Below, piece by piece: positions 42,719 through 50,410 of a stretch of DNA of 64,000 nucleotides. The stretch spans positions 682,001 to 746,000 of the forward strand of contig NZ_LQQA01000033.1 in NCBI RefSeq assembly GCF_002101965.1. Reading direction: 5' to 3'. How positions within the stretch are numbered: the stretch's first letter is position 1; each line of letters begins with the position of its first letter. Source of the stretch: Mycolicibacterium wolinskyi (GTDB lineage: Bacteria > Actinomycetota > Actinomycetes > Mycobacteriales > Mycobacteriaceae). Below the pieces are notes generated by a model. It did not search any database. It saw only the letters and a program-made list of their open reading frames with translations, and was not told where the DNA came from. The position numbers and the translations under genes were made by a program.

Positions 42719-44178
42719 CTCAGGCGGACTGCGATCCTGCGGAGCAGTTTGGTGGCCAGGATGTAGGGGGTCGCGCCGAACGGCCATTGTGACACGATTC
42801 GGCCGCTGCCTGCCTGGAAGTAGTTGTTGACCTGGGCCCAAACGGTTTTCGACAGGGCGGCCTGCACCCAGTCGTTGTAGATGACGAATGCCGAGCGGCG
42901 CACCTCGATCGTGGTCGCACCGGTGTTGGCCGCTCGCGAGATCAGGCCGGCGGCGAAGCCGGCTTGTGCCTCGTAGAAGGACACCAGCGGAATCGAGTTG
43001 GTGTTCGGGCCGTACATGATGAAGAAGTTCGGGAACTTCGGAACCATCATGCCCAGAAACGCTTCGGGTTCGCCCTGCCACTGTTCGTGCAGTGCTGCGC
43101 CTCCGCGCCCGCGCACCTCGTAGTTGCCGAGATAGTTGGCGGCATCGAATCCTGTTGCCAGCACGATGATGTCGAGTTCGTGTTCGTCACCGTTGGCGTC
43201 GACGGCGCCGGTCCGCGACAGACCCTTGACGGCATGCGGGACGAGCGTGACCTTCGGGTTGCGCAGCGACCGGTAGTAGGTGTCGCTGACGACGGTGCGC
43301 CTGCCCTCGAACGGGAATGACGGCGTGGCGAGCTCGAGCAGATCGGGCCGGTCGCCGAGCTCACGGCGGAGGTATTCGGCTGCGGCCCGGTGCTTTCGTC
43401 GGTTCGTCCAGCCGGTGGACCTGGCATGGCTGGAGCGGTACTGGCGAAGGTCGTAGCCGAGGTAGAGCTTGAGCCGTCGCCAGGCGTACACCGGCGCGAG
43501 CCGATTGAGCCGGCGCTCGGCAGGCGTGAAATCGTGGCTGTTTTTCGGCAGTATCCAGTTCGGTTCGATCTGGAAGATCTTCACTTCCGCACCGACCCGC
43601 TCGGCCTCGGTGACCACCTGAACGGCAGAGGAGCCGGTACCGACCACGCCGATCTTCTTGCCGGACATGTCGAGTCCGTCGATCCAGCGCGACGTGTGGC
43701 AGATGGCGCCACCGAAGTCGTTGTGCTCGCGGGCGAACGGCGGGATCAGCGGGATGTTGAGAAAACCGACCGCGCTGATGACAGCGGTGAACCGGCCGTG
43801 GTCGACACCGGATTCGGTGCTGACGGTGTAGGTCTTGTCGATGTCGGACCAGGCGACGTCGTCAACCTTTTCGTTGAACCGGATGCGGCGGGGGAGATCC
43901 CACTTGTTCGCGACGTGGTTGAGATAGCCCTGCAATTCCCGCCAGCCCGCGTGCGTGCGGGTCCAGTCGTAGCGCTCGAACGAGAACGAGTAGATATGAG
44001 ATTCGAGGTCGACTTCGGCGCCGGGGTATCGGTTGTGCCACCAGGTGCCGCCGAGCGCGGGCGCCTGCTCGAAGATCACGAAGTCCTCGATGCCTTTCTT
44101 ACGCAGGGCGATCGCCGCGGCGATACCGCTGAAACCCGATCCTATGATGGCGACTCGCGGCATCGTTGGCCCGCTCAT
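42715..44178 (-). CDS. Baeyer-Villiger-type flavin monooxygenase
   Basis: A 487-residue NADPH/FAD monooxygenase of the cyclohexanone/hydroxyacetophenone monooxygenase group. FAD site 'IIGSGFSGIAAAIALRK' (about 10), NADP site 'VVGTGSSAVQVV' (about 172), 'LATGFDAANY' (about 347). The BVMO fingerprint FxGxxxHxxxW is present as 'FGGAICHTSRW' (about 152), but the next residue is Ile instead of Pro or Asp. Its promoter carries the operator shared with the nearby eight-gene operon and permease, which places it in the same regulon. Ketone-to-ester oxidation is likely; substrate unknown. Confidence 0.85.
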   Translation of the reverse strand: MSGPTMPRVAIIGSGFSGIAAAIALRKKGIEDFVIFEQAPALGGTWWHNRYPGAEVDLESHIYSFSFERYDWTRTHAGWRELQGYLNHVANKWDLPRRIRFNEKVDDVAWSDIDKTYTVSTESGVDHGRFTAVISAVGFLNIPLIPPFAREHNDFGGAICHTSRWIDGLDMSGKKIGVVGTGSSAVQVVTEAERVGAEVKIFQIEPNWILPKNSHDFTPAERRLNRLAPVYAWRRLKLYLGYDLRQYRSSHARSTGWTNRRKHRAAAEYLRRELGDRPDLLELATPSFPFEGRRTVVSDTYYRSLRNPKVTLVPHAVKGLSRTGAVDANGDEHELDIIVLATGFDAANYLGNYEVRGRGGAALHEQWQGEPEAFLGMMVPKFPNFFIMYGPNTNSIPLVSFYEAQAGFAAGLISRAANTGATTIEVRRSAFVIYNDWVQAALSKTVWAQVNNYFQAGSGRIVSQWPFGATPYILATKLLRRIAVRLS

Positions 44179-44188
44179 CCTGACTCCC

Positions 44189-44220
44189 GTCTAAAGAACT
44201 ATAGGTCGCGTGTTTAGACC
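44189..44220. promoter_or_regulatory. Shared operator, site A (monooxygenase promoter)
   Basis: Inverted repeat GTCTAAA-N17-TTTAGAC, 11 bases before the monooxygenase start. On the minus strand it reads CTAAACAC, then GACCTATAG, matching sites at 52454-52485 and 54972-54996. Probable GntR-regulator site. Confidence 0.7.
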
Positions 44221-44240
44221 AAAAATTGGATTGTCAACAT

Positions 44241-44257
44241 CCCCGGCCATGCCGGGG
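44241..44257 (-). terminator. Terminator of the eight-gene operon
   Basis: CCCCGGC-CAT-GCCGGGG forms a 7-bp stem just after the SDR stop; on the minus strand it is followed within 20 bases by a run of five T. It ends the operon before the monooxygenase gene. Confidence 0.65.
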
Positions 44258-44266
44258 GTTTCGCTG

Positions 44267-44989
44267 TTACTTGATCTGAGCTGTCCAGCCGCCGTCGACG
44301 ACGAGATCGGTGGCCGTGACGAACGAGGCGTCCGCAGACAGCAGAAACGCTATGGCGTTGGCGATTTCGTCAGGCATCCCGAGACGTCGCAGTGGTGTGC
44401 GGCTCTCCATGTCGGCTCGTCGGGCCGGACTGTCGACGTACAGGTAATCGATCATCGGGGTGAGAATCGCGCCCGGGCACACGGTGTTGGCCCGGATTCC
44501 CTCCGGCGCGAGTTGCAAGGCCAACGCCCTCGTCAGTGACACCACTGCCGCCTTGCTCACCTGATAGGCGTCCAGCGGGGAATCCATGCCCCTCAGGCCC
44601 GCGGTGCTCGCGACGTTGACGATGCTCTTACCGTTCCCACGGCGCAGATGATCAACAGCCGCTGTGGTTACTCTTCGCAGGCCGTGCAGATTCACTCCCA
44701 GCGTGAGATCCCAGACGGACTCGTCGATGTCGAGCGTCGACCCATCGCGGTCGAACAGCGCGACCCCGGCGGCGTTCACGAGATAGTCGAGTCCCCGCCC
44801 ATCCAACCGGCCGAACAGCTCGGCCGGATCGCCGTCGAGCAGATCGAAGCGTACGTAATCGGCCTCGGCGGGCAGTCCTGGTGCCCGCTCGCCTACATCC
44901 GTGGCGATGACGTCCACACCATCCTTGACGAGGCGATGCACGGTGGCCGAACCGATCCCGCCACCTGCCCCGGTGACCAGTGCGATCAT
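44267..44989 (-). CDS. SDR-family dehydrogenase (operon gene 8)
   Basis: A 240-residue short-chain dehydrogenase. NAD(P) motif 'VTGAGGGIGSATV' (residues 5-17), acidic residue in 'VIATDVGERAP' suggests NAD, 'VNAAGVALFD' (about 88), catalytic Tyr/Lys in 'AYQVSKAAVV' (about 145-149). It is the last gene of the operon, overlapping the esterase start by 4 bases. It may oxidise the alcohol released by the esterase. Three SDRs in one operon suggest several alcohol/ketone steps. Confidence 0.85.
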   Translation of the reverse strand: MIALVTGAGGGIGSATVHRLVKDGVDVIATDVGERAPGLPAEADYVRFDLLDGDPAELFGRLDGRGLDYLVNAAGVALFDRDGSTLDIDESVWDLTLGVNLHGLRRVTTAAVDHLRRGNGKSIVNVASTAGLRGMDSPLDAYQVSKAAVVSLTRALALQLAPEGIRANTVCPGAILTPMIDYLYVDSPARRADMESRTPLRRLGMPDEIANAIAFLLSADASFVTATDLVVDGGWTAQIK

Positions 44990-45930
44990 CGGACGGGCTC
45001 ATCGGTGCGGGACAGGGCCGCGGCGAGGCGCTCGCCCGCGAACGTCATGGCCGCGCCTGCGGTCGGAAAGACCTCGTCGAGGCCAAAGAATCCGTGCACC
45101 ATGCCCGGCGTCGAGTGGCTCTGCACCGCGACGCCCGCCGCCCGCAGCGCCTGCTCATACAGCTCTCCCTGCGGGCGAATGGGATCGCACTCGGCGAGGA
45201 TGATGGTCGCCTCAGGCAAGCCGGTGTGATCGGCGTCGAGCACGTTGACCCGCCGATCGCCCGCGGCGTCCGGGCTGGGCAGGTAATTGTCCTGGTGCCA
45301 CTGCAATTCGTCGCGTTCCAGCATCACGCCGTCGTAGGCCGAATCCATGCCGCGGCCCAGGTCGGTGGTGGTGACCGGATAGACCAGTAGCTGATGACGC
45401 ACCACCGGATCGCCCGCATCGCGGTAGTGCAGCGCAACGGCGGCCGCGAGGTTACCTCCGGCACTGTCACCGGCCACCGCGAGGCGGGTGACGTCAACGC
45501 CGAGCCCGGAGGATGGTCTGCGCGCCCACTCGACCGCGTCGATCGCGTCGTCGACCGCGGTCGGGAACCGAGCCTCCGGACCGCGCCGATATCCCACCGA
45601 CAGCACCGCCGCGCCGGAGGCGTTGGCAAGCAGTCGCGTTGCCACATCGTGGGAGTCGACACTGCCCAGCAGCCAGCCGCCGCCGTGGTAGTACACGGTC
45701 AGTGGCAGGTCCGCATCGCCGGTGGGCAGATAGAGCCGGCCCGGAATGCCTGTGCCGTCGCGGGTTTCGATCGTGACGTCGACGACGCGGTGGACCTCTG
45801 GTTTGGCCAGTGCGGCGAAGGTGTTCTCGAAATTCTCCCGGGCGGTCGGCACCGGCAGCAGGTGCGCGTTGGGGCGGCCCGACGCCTTGGTGTCGTCGAG
45901 CATCTTCTGGGCGATGGGGTCGATCGGCAT
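44986..45930 (-). CDS. HSL-family alpha/beta hydrolase (operon gene 7)
   Basis: A 314-residue hormone-sensitive-lipase-type esterase. Oxyanion hole 'YYHGGGWLLGS' (about 82), nucleophile 'VAGDSAGGNLAAA' (Ser about 155), acid in 'LAECDPIRPQGELYEQAL' (about 250) and His in 'TPGMVHGFFGLDE' (about 282). The ATG at 45930 follows AAGGAGAAGC. Lies 11 bases after the upstream glutamine-synthetase-like gene and overlaps the next SDR. Could hydrolyse an ester or lactone made by the nearby Baeyer-Villiger enzyme, or a gamma-glutamyl adduct; inference only. Confidence 0.86.
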   Translation of the reverse strand: MPIDPIAQKMLDDTKASGRPNAHLLPVPTARENFENTFAALAKPEVHRVVDVTIETRDGTGIPGRLYLPTGDADLPLTVYYHGGGWLLGSVDSHDVATRLLANASGAAVLSVGYRRGPEARFPTAVDDAIDAVEWARRPSSGLGVDVTRLAVAGDSAGGNLAAAVALHYRDAGDPVVRHQLLVYPVTTTDLGRGMDSAYDGVMLERDELQWHQDNYLPSPDAAGDRRVNVLDADHTGLPEATIILAECDPIRPQGELYEQALRAAGVAVQSHSTPGMVHGFFGLDEVFPTAGAAMTFAGERLAAALSRTDEPVR

Positions 45931-45941
45931 GAGCTTCTCCT

Positions 45942-47318
45942 TCAGACGCGTTCGTAGTAGCGGCGGGACTCCCAATCCGTCACGGTGTGGGAGTCGAAGG
46001 CCTCGAGTTCGCTCTGCGCGGACGCCAAGAGGTGCTCGAACACCTCGTCGCCGAACGCGGTTCGGGCCATCTTGCTTTCGGCGAACAGATCGAGCGATCG
46101 GTGCAGTGCAGTGGGCACAGTCGTGACACCGCTTCCCGTCCAGGCATTTCCGTCGAATATGCCGGGAGCGGGAAGCTCGCGTTCGATGCCGTCGAGCCCG
46201 GCCGCGATCGTCGCCGCGTAGGCGTAGTACGGGTTGACGTCGGCGCCGGGTATCCGGTTCTCCACCCGGAACGCCGGACCGGTGCCGACCAGCCGGAATG
46301 CACACGACCGGTTGTCGTTGCCGAGGGCGATCGCCGTTCCGGCGAACTGGTCGGGCTGAAAACGCTTGTAGGAGTTGATGGTCGGTGCGAACATCAGGCT
46401 GATGTCGGCGGCGTGATGGAGCTGGCCGGCCACAAAGGAGCCGAACCGGTCGGACATGCCGTGGTGCTCGGGCGACCAGCACAGCGATTCGCCGCTGTCG
46501 TCCGACCACATGCTGACGTGCAGGTGGCACGATGACCCGACCTCGTCGATCTTCGGCTTCGCCATGAACGTCACCGTCAGATCGGCGGCGTTGGCCAGCT
46601 GTTTGACGCCGTACTTGAACAGCACGTGCCGATCGGCCATTTCGAGCGTGTCGCAGTAGTCGAGGGTGACCTCTTGCTGTCCCAGGCCCCATTCGGGTTT
46701 GGACGATTCGATCGGCACCCCGAACTCGGGCATCTGATTGCGGATCCGCTCGATGAACCAGTCGTCACGCGCGGCCTGGATCATCTGGTAGTCAGATCGG
46801 TAGTCCGAGAGCATCTTCAAGTTCTGGTACCCCAACTCCCACGCCTCGCGCGGCGGTGTGGCGGCCAGGTAGAACTCCAATTCCGAGGCGAACTTGAAGG
46901 ACATACCGTGCTGCGCGGCCCGTTCGAGCTGAGCCCGGAGGATCGTGCGCGGTGCCACGGCCAACGGTTGGTCGGAATCCATGTGGTAGGCGTCGCAGAT
47001 GACCAGCGCGGCGGTCGGCTCCCACGGCACGCGGCGCAACGTCGACAGGTCCGGTACCAGGCGGATGTCCACCCAGCCGTTGGCCGCGTTGGACACCGGC
47101 AGGTCGAGCGGGTTCATCTCAAGATCGACCGCGAAGATGAAACTGCTGGCGTTGATGCCGCTGCCGTCAAGCCCCAGGCTTCGAAAGGCTGGGATGGTCA
47201 GCCGTTTGCCGACCAGCCGTCCGTAGGGGTCGGGGGCGGCGCAGACCACGGTGGTGATCTCGCCGGCCGCGGCCAGCTCCTCGAATCGGTCGAGGTCCAG
47301 TGCGGGTGCGGTGCTCAT
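45942..47318 (-). CDS. Glutamine-synthetase-like gamma-glutamyl ligase (operon gene 6)
   Basis: A 458-residue GS-fold ligase of the PuuA/GlnA3 type, which joins glutamate to an amine with ATP. N-terminal beta-grasp 'DPYGRLVGKRLTIPAF' (about 30-45), metal/glutamate site 'ASELEFYLA' (about 143), metal-binding His in 'SSCHLHVSMW' (about 263), 'INSYKRFQPDQF' (about 313) and 'FRVENRIPGADVNPYYAYA' (about 350). The adenylylation Tyr loop of nitrogen-regulated GlnA is absent, so a catabolic role is more likely than ammonia assimilation. It overlaps a second, distinct GS-like gene by 4 bases. Confidence 0.87.
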   Translation of the reverse strand: MSTAPALDLDRFEELAAAGEITTVVCAAPDPYGRLVGKRLTIPAFRSLGLDGSGINASSFIFAVDLEMNPLDLPVSNAANGWVDIRLVPDLSTLRRVPWEPTAALVICDAYHMDSDQPLAVAPRTILRAQLERAAQHGMSFKFASELEFYLAATPPREAWELGYQNLKMLSDYRSDYQMIQAARDDWFIERIRNQMPEFGVPIESSKPEWGLGQQEVTLDYCDTLEMADRHVLFKYGVKQLANAADLTVTFMAKPKIDEVGSSCHLHVSMWSDDSGESLCWSPEHHGMSDRFGSFVAGQLHHAADISLMFAPTINSYKRFQPDQFAGTAIALGNDNRSCAFRLVGTGPAFRVENRIPGADVNPYYAYAATIAAGLDGIERELPAPGIFDGNAWTGSGVTTVPTALHRSLDLFAESKMARTAFGDEVFEHLLASAQSELEAFDSHTVTDWESRRYYERV

Positions 47319-48583
47319 TGGTGCTCCAGGTGTCGATGCAGTTCCCAGCTGGTGATGGTGCTCCGTAGCCAACGTTCATAGCGTTGCAGTTCGGCACGGC
47401 GGGTGGCGCCGAACGACGTGGTGAACGGCTTACCGAGTAGGTCGGCCAGCCACGTCGAGCTCTCGAACTGCGTGAGCGCGCCGCCCAGGTCGCCGGGCAG
47501 CTCGGCGGGCTCGGCGGCACGGTCCGGCAGCGCCAGTTCCTCGGTCAGTCCGTGCAGACCGGCCGCCAGCAGTGCGGCCCCGACGATGTAGGGACTGGCG
47601 TCGGCACCGGGCCTGCGGTGCTCGACGCGCGCGGACTTGGGGTCGGTGACGATGACCCGCGCTGCGGTGCCACGGTCGTCGTAACCCCAACTGGCCGTCG
47701 CGGGTGTGAACATCTCCGGGTCGATGCGCTTGTAAGAGTTGACATTCGGGTTGAGCATCAGCACCGTGTCCGCCATGCCCGCCAGCAATCCGGCGAGGTA
47801 GTGGCGGCCTTCGGTTGACAACACACCCGATCCGTCGGAGAACACATTGACGCCTTCGCGGTTCAGACTCGAATGCACGTGGCCACCGGCTCCGGACTTG
47901 TCGGCGAACGGCTTTGCCATGAAGCTGGCGTGCAGTCCGTGCTCGGCGCACAGGTCGCGCAGGTACTGTCGGGCCCGCACGGCGTTGTCCGCAGCTCGCA
48001 CGGCGGGTGCGGGCGCCAGGGTGAACTCGAAGAAGCCCGGGCCCAGTTCGGCGTGGAACATCTCGACCTCGATGCCCACCTGATCCATCCGGTTGACGAA
48101 TTCGGTTGCCAAACTGTTGATCTCGGCGCATCGGGTGAGGCTGTAGGCATTCTCGGTGCGGCCGTGGGGGGTGTGCGCCGGGTCGGCGGAGAAGATCCAC
48201 AGCTCGTATTCGAAGCCCAGCACGGGGGCCAGATCCAGGTCGGCATATCGGTCGGTCAGAGTGCCGAGCACGGCGCGGGGCGAGAGGTCCAACGGCCGGT
48301 CGTCGGTGTCGACGAGCTCGGCGATCACGGCGTCGGTGCCGGGGCGCCACGGCAGCCGAACACGCGTGGATTCATCGGGCTTCAGCAGGGCATCGGGGTA
48401 TCCGTTGCCCGCGCTGCTGAACGGTGTGTCGGTCACATCGTCCGTCAGCGACAAGCCGTAGACGATCGTGCAGAAGGCCAGGTGGGTGCCGCCCCGCGTC
48501 TTGGCCGAGCGCACGAGCTTGCCGCGCAGGCCGAGGTCGTAGTCGGCCACTTCGAGCTGTGTCATCGCCACGGTGTCAGCCAT
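47315..48583 (-). CDS. Second glutamine-synthetase-like ligase (operon gene 5)
   Basis: A 422-residue GS-fold protein, clearly different from its neighbour. Catalytic regions: 'GFEYELWIF' (about 122), 'GAGGHVHSSLNREG' (about 230), 'NVNSYKRIDPEMF' (about 283), 'ARVEHRRPGADASPYI' (about 320). The beta-grasp domain is compact ('DYDLGLRGKLVRSA'). No adenylylation loop. Two GS paralogues side by side could form a hetero-oligomer or act on successive amino groups. It overlaps the Cys-rich gene upstream by 8 bases. Confidence 0.86.
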   Translation of the reverse strand: MADTVAMTQLEVADYDLGLRGKLVRSAKTRGGTHLAFCTIVYGLSLTDDVTDTPFSSAGNGYPDALLKPDESTRVRLPWRPGTDAVIAELVDTDDRPLDLSPRAVLGTLTDRYADLDLAPVLGFEYELWIFSADPAHTPHGRTENAYSLTRCAEINSLATEFVNRMDQVGIEVEMFHAELGPGFFEFTLAPAPAVRAADNAVRARQYLRDLCAEHGLHASFMAKPFADKSGAGGHVHSSLNREGVNVFSDGSGVLSTEGRHYLAGLLAGMADTVLMLNPNVNSYKRIDPEMFTPATASWGYDDRGTAARVIVTDPKSARVEHRRPGADASPYIVGAALLAAGLHGLTEELALPDRAAEPAELPGDLGGALTQFESSTWLADLLGKPFTTSFGATRRAELQRYERWLRSTITSWELHRHLEHQ

Positions 48584-49643
48584 GCGTATCGCTCCTCGTC
48601 GTTCGGCGCGGTCGGCGGGCCGGGTCGCGCCCGACCCGGTGGTAGATGTGGTCGGGAACGTCGGCGGGATCGTGGTAGACCCACCATGTGCACGAGGTCG
48701 TCGGGTCGGTCGGTGTCCACGTCGGTGGGTCGATCACGCGGGTCGGGTAGCCCAGCCGATCGATGGGCATGACCTCGTTGAGTTGGCAGCAGTGCACACA
48801 GTAGGAGCAGATGCCGACGGTGTTCCACGCCCAGTCGTGTGGCTCGGTGGTGACGGCGAATCCGTACGGTGCACCGGACCGGGGGGTTCCTTCGGTGATC
48901 CGGCCGTCGAGTGAGCGGCCGCCGGATCCGCATGGCGCGAACCGGAATCCGGTGCGGCCCGGTTCTGAGATCAGCTCGATGTCGCCTTGGCGTGCGGTGC
49001 CGGCGAGGTGCGCGTGGAAGCCGTCGACGATCGCGATCATCAACTGATGTGCCGATTCGGTCCAGGGCTGGTTGTCCAATGCGTAACGGCGCGCATGGAT
49101 CTCGTACCAGTCGCTCATCAGGAAGTCCCACAGCGCACCGAGGGACTGTTCACCGACGAGTTTGACCGCGATGTCGATCATCCCGGCCACCCGGTCGACG
49201 GCGTGGTCGTGAATGTGTTGCCACGCCAGCCGTGCCGCTTCGATCAGCGCGGCCGCCTCCGGATCTTGATCGCGGCACGCGCGGGCGGCGTCCGTGACGG
49301 CGCCGAGATAGGTGGGCCATCGGGGGCCGATACCGGCCACAGCTTGCGATCCGACGAGTCCGGCGAGCCGCGCCACCGCGCTGTCGAGGTCGGCCCCGCC
49401 GGCGCCGTGCGCGCGGATCCACTGCAGTGTTGCCTCGGGCCAGCGGTCGTAGATGTCGCGCAGTTCATCGGCTTCGAGCACCGACACCTCGACCAGTTGC
49501 GCGGCGGCTTCCCAGTCGTGACGCTCCGCGCATTCGATCGCGCTGCGGAACGTCCCGCGGGCGAGTTCGGCCCAGTCGCCGACACGAGCATTGCGGCCCA
49601 ACGACGGTTCGTATGCCACCACGGGCATGTGGGTGCGTGTCAT
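48576..49643 (-). CDS. Unrecognised Cys-rich protein (operon gene 4)
   Basis: A 355-residue soluble protein I cannot place. The first ~200 residues are helical and acidic, with a His-containing segment 'AWQHIHDHAVDRV' (about 140). The C-terminal third is Cys-rich: 'FAPCGSGGRS' (about 236), 'CSYCVHCCQLNEVMPI' (about 277-292, pattern CxxCxxCC) and 'SCTWWVYHDPADVPDH' (about 325), suggesting a metal or cluster site or a thiol enzyme. It overlaps genes on both sides by 4-8 bases, so it is an integral pathway member. A distant link to aminothiazoline-carboxylate hydrolase-type proteins is conceivable but unsupported. Confidence 0.75.
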   Translation of the reverse strand: MTRTHMPVVAYEPSLGRNARVGDWAELARGTFRSAIECAERHDWEAAAQLVEVSVLEADELRDIYDRWPEATLQWIRAHGAGGADLDSAVARLAGLVGSQAVAGIGPRWPTYLGAVTDAARACRDQDPEAAALIEAARLAWQHIHDHAVDRVAGMIDIAVKLVGEQSLGALWDFLMSDWYEIHARRYALDNQPWTESAHQLMIAIVDGFHAHLAGTARQGDIELISEPGRTGFRFAPCGSGGRSLDGRITEGTPRSGAPYGFAVTTEPHDWAWNTVGICSYCVHCCQLNEVMPIDRLGYPTRVIDPPTWTPTDPTTSCTWWVYHDPADVPDHIYHRVGRDPARRPRRTTRSDTHG

Positions 49644-50410
49644 GTCAGCCCGAACCCGCCGTCGATGCGCAGCTCGGACCCGGTGACATAGGCGGCCTGG
49701 TCGCTGAGCAGATAGGCGACGGCCGAGGCGATTTCGTCCGGATCGGCGAACCTTCCGGCCGGCACCCGTGGCGCCAGGGCCGGTGGCAGGCGGCCGGTGT
49801 CGCCGTGCGCGGCAGCCATCGGGGTGGCGACGAAACCGGGGGAGATGCTGTTGACCCGTATGCCATCGGATGCGAGGGCGCGGGCGCTGGTCTGCGTGAG
49901 CATGTGCAGTCCGGCCTTCGACGCCGCGTATTGCGGAGTGGGGTCGGGATCGGAAAGCGCGATGACACGCGACGCCTCGATCGAGGTGATGTTGACGATC
50001 GCGGCCGGTGCGTTGCGGCGCAACGCCAGTGTGAGCGCGTCGACGACGTTATAGGCGCCGACCAGGTTGATCTCCAGGCAGCGCAACCACTGTTCACGCG
50101 CGACGCCGCTGAATCCGGTGTTGTCGAGGACGCCCGCGCAGTTGACCACGTAGCTGACCGCATCGGTGGACACGTTCTGATCTCGCAGCACCGACAACAG
50201 GTCGGCGTCGCGCACGTCGGCTGCACAGCACACCTGAAGGTCGGCTCCGTAGCAGGAATCCGGTTGGGGGGTAAGGACATCGAGCCGGATCGTCCGGATG
50301 CCTGCCGACATCAGCTGCTGCGCTGTGGCAGCCCCGATGCCGGATGCTGCGCCGGTGACCACGGCGTCACCGCCGCTGAACGTCAAGGCGAGCGATTTCG
50401 GCGCCGTCAT
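49640..50410 (-). CDS. SDR-family dehydrogenase (operon gene 3)
   Basis: A 256-residue classical SDR: 'VVTGAASGIGAATAQQL' (about 15-30), 'RLDVLTPQ' ending strand 2, 'VNCAGVLDN', 'VNITSIEAS' and catalytic 'QYAASKAGLHM' (about 160). C-terminal 'VTGSELRIDGGFG' is typical. ATG 50410 gives the normal start; it overlaps DUF1116 by 4 bases and the Cys-rich gene by 4 bases. Substrate unknown. Confidence 0.86.
   Translation of the reverse strand: MTAPKSLALTFSGGDAVVTGAASGIGAATAQQLMSAGIRTIRLDVLTPQPDSCYGADLQVCCAADVRDADLLSVLRDQNVSTDAVSYVVNCAGVLDNTGFSGVAREQWLRCLEINLVGAYNVVDALTLALRRNAPAAIVNITSIEASRVIALSDPDPTPQYAASKAGLHMLTQTSARALASDGIRVNSISPGFVATPMAAAHGDTGRLPPALAPRVPAGRFADPDEIASAVAYLLSDQAAYVTGSELRIDGGFGLT

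Noticed and set aside
44986..46692. Fusion of the esterase to an upstream frame of about 250 codons
   Set aside because: The upstream part is antisense-like noise within the GS-like gene in another frame; the esterase family starts at ATG 45930 with a good ribosome site.
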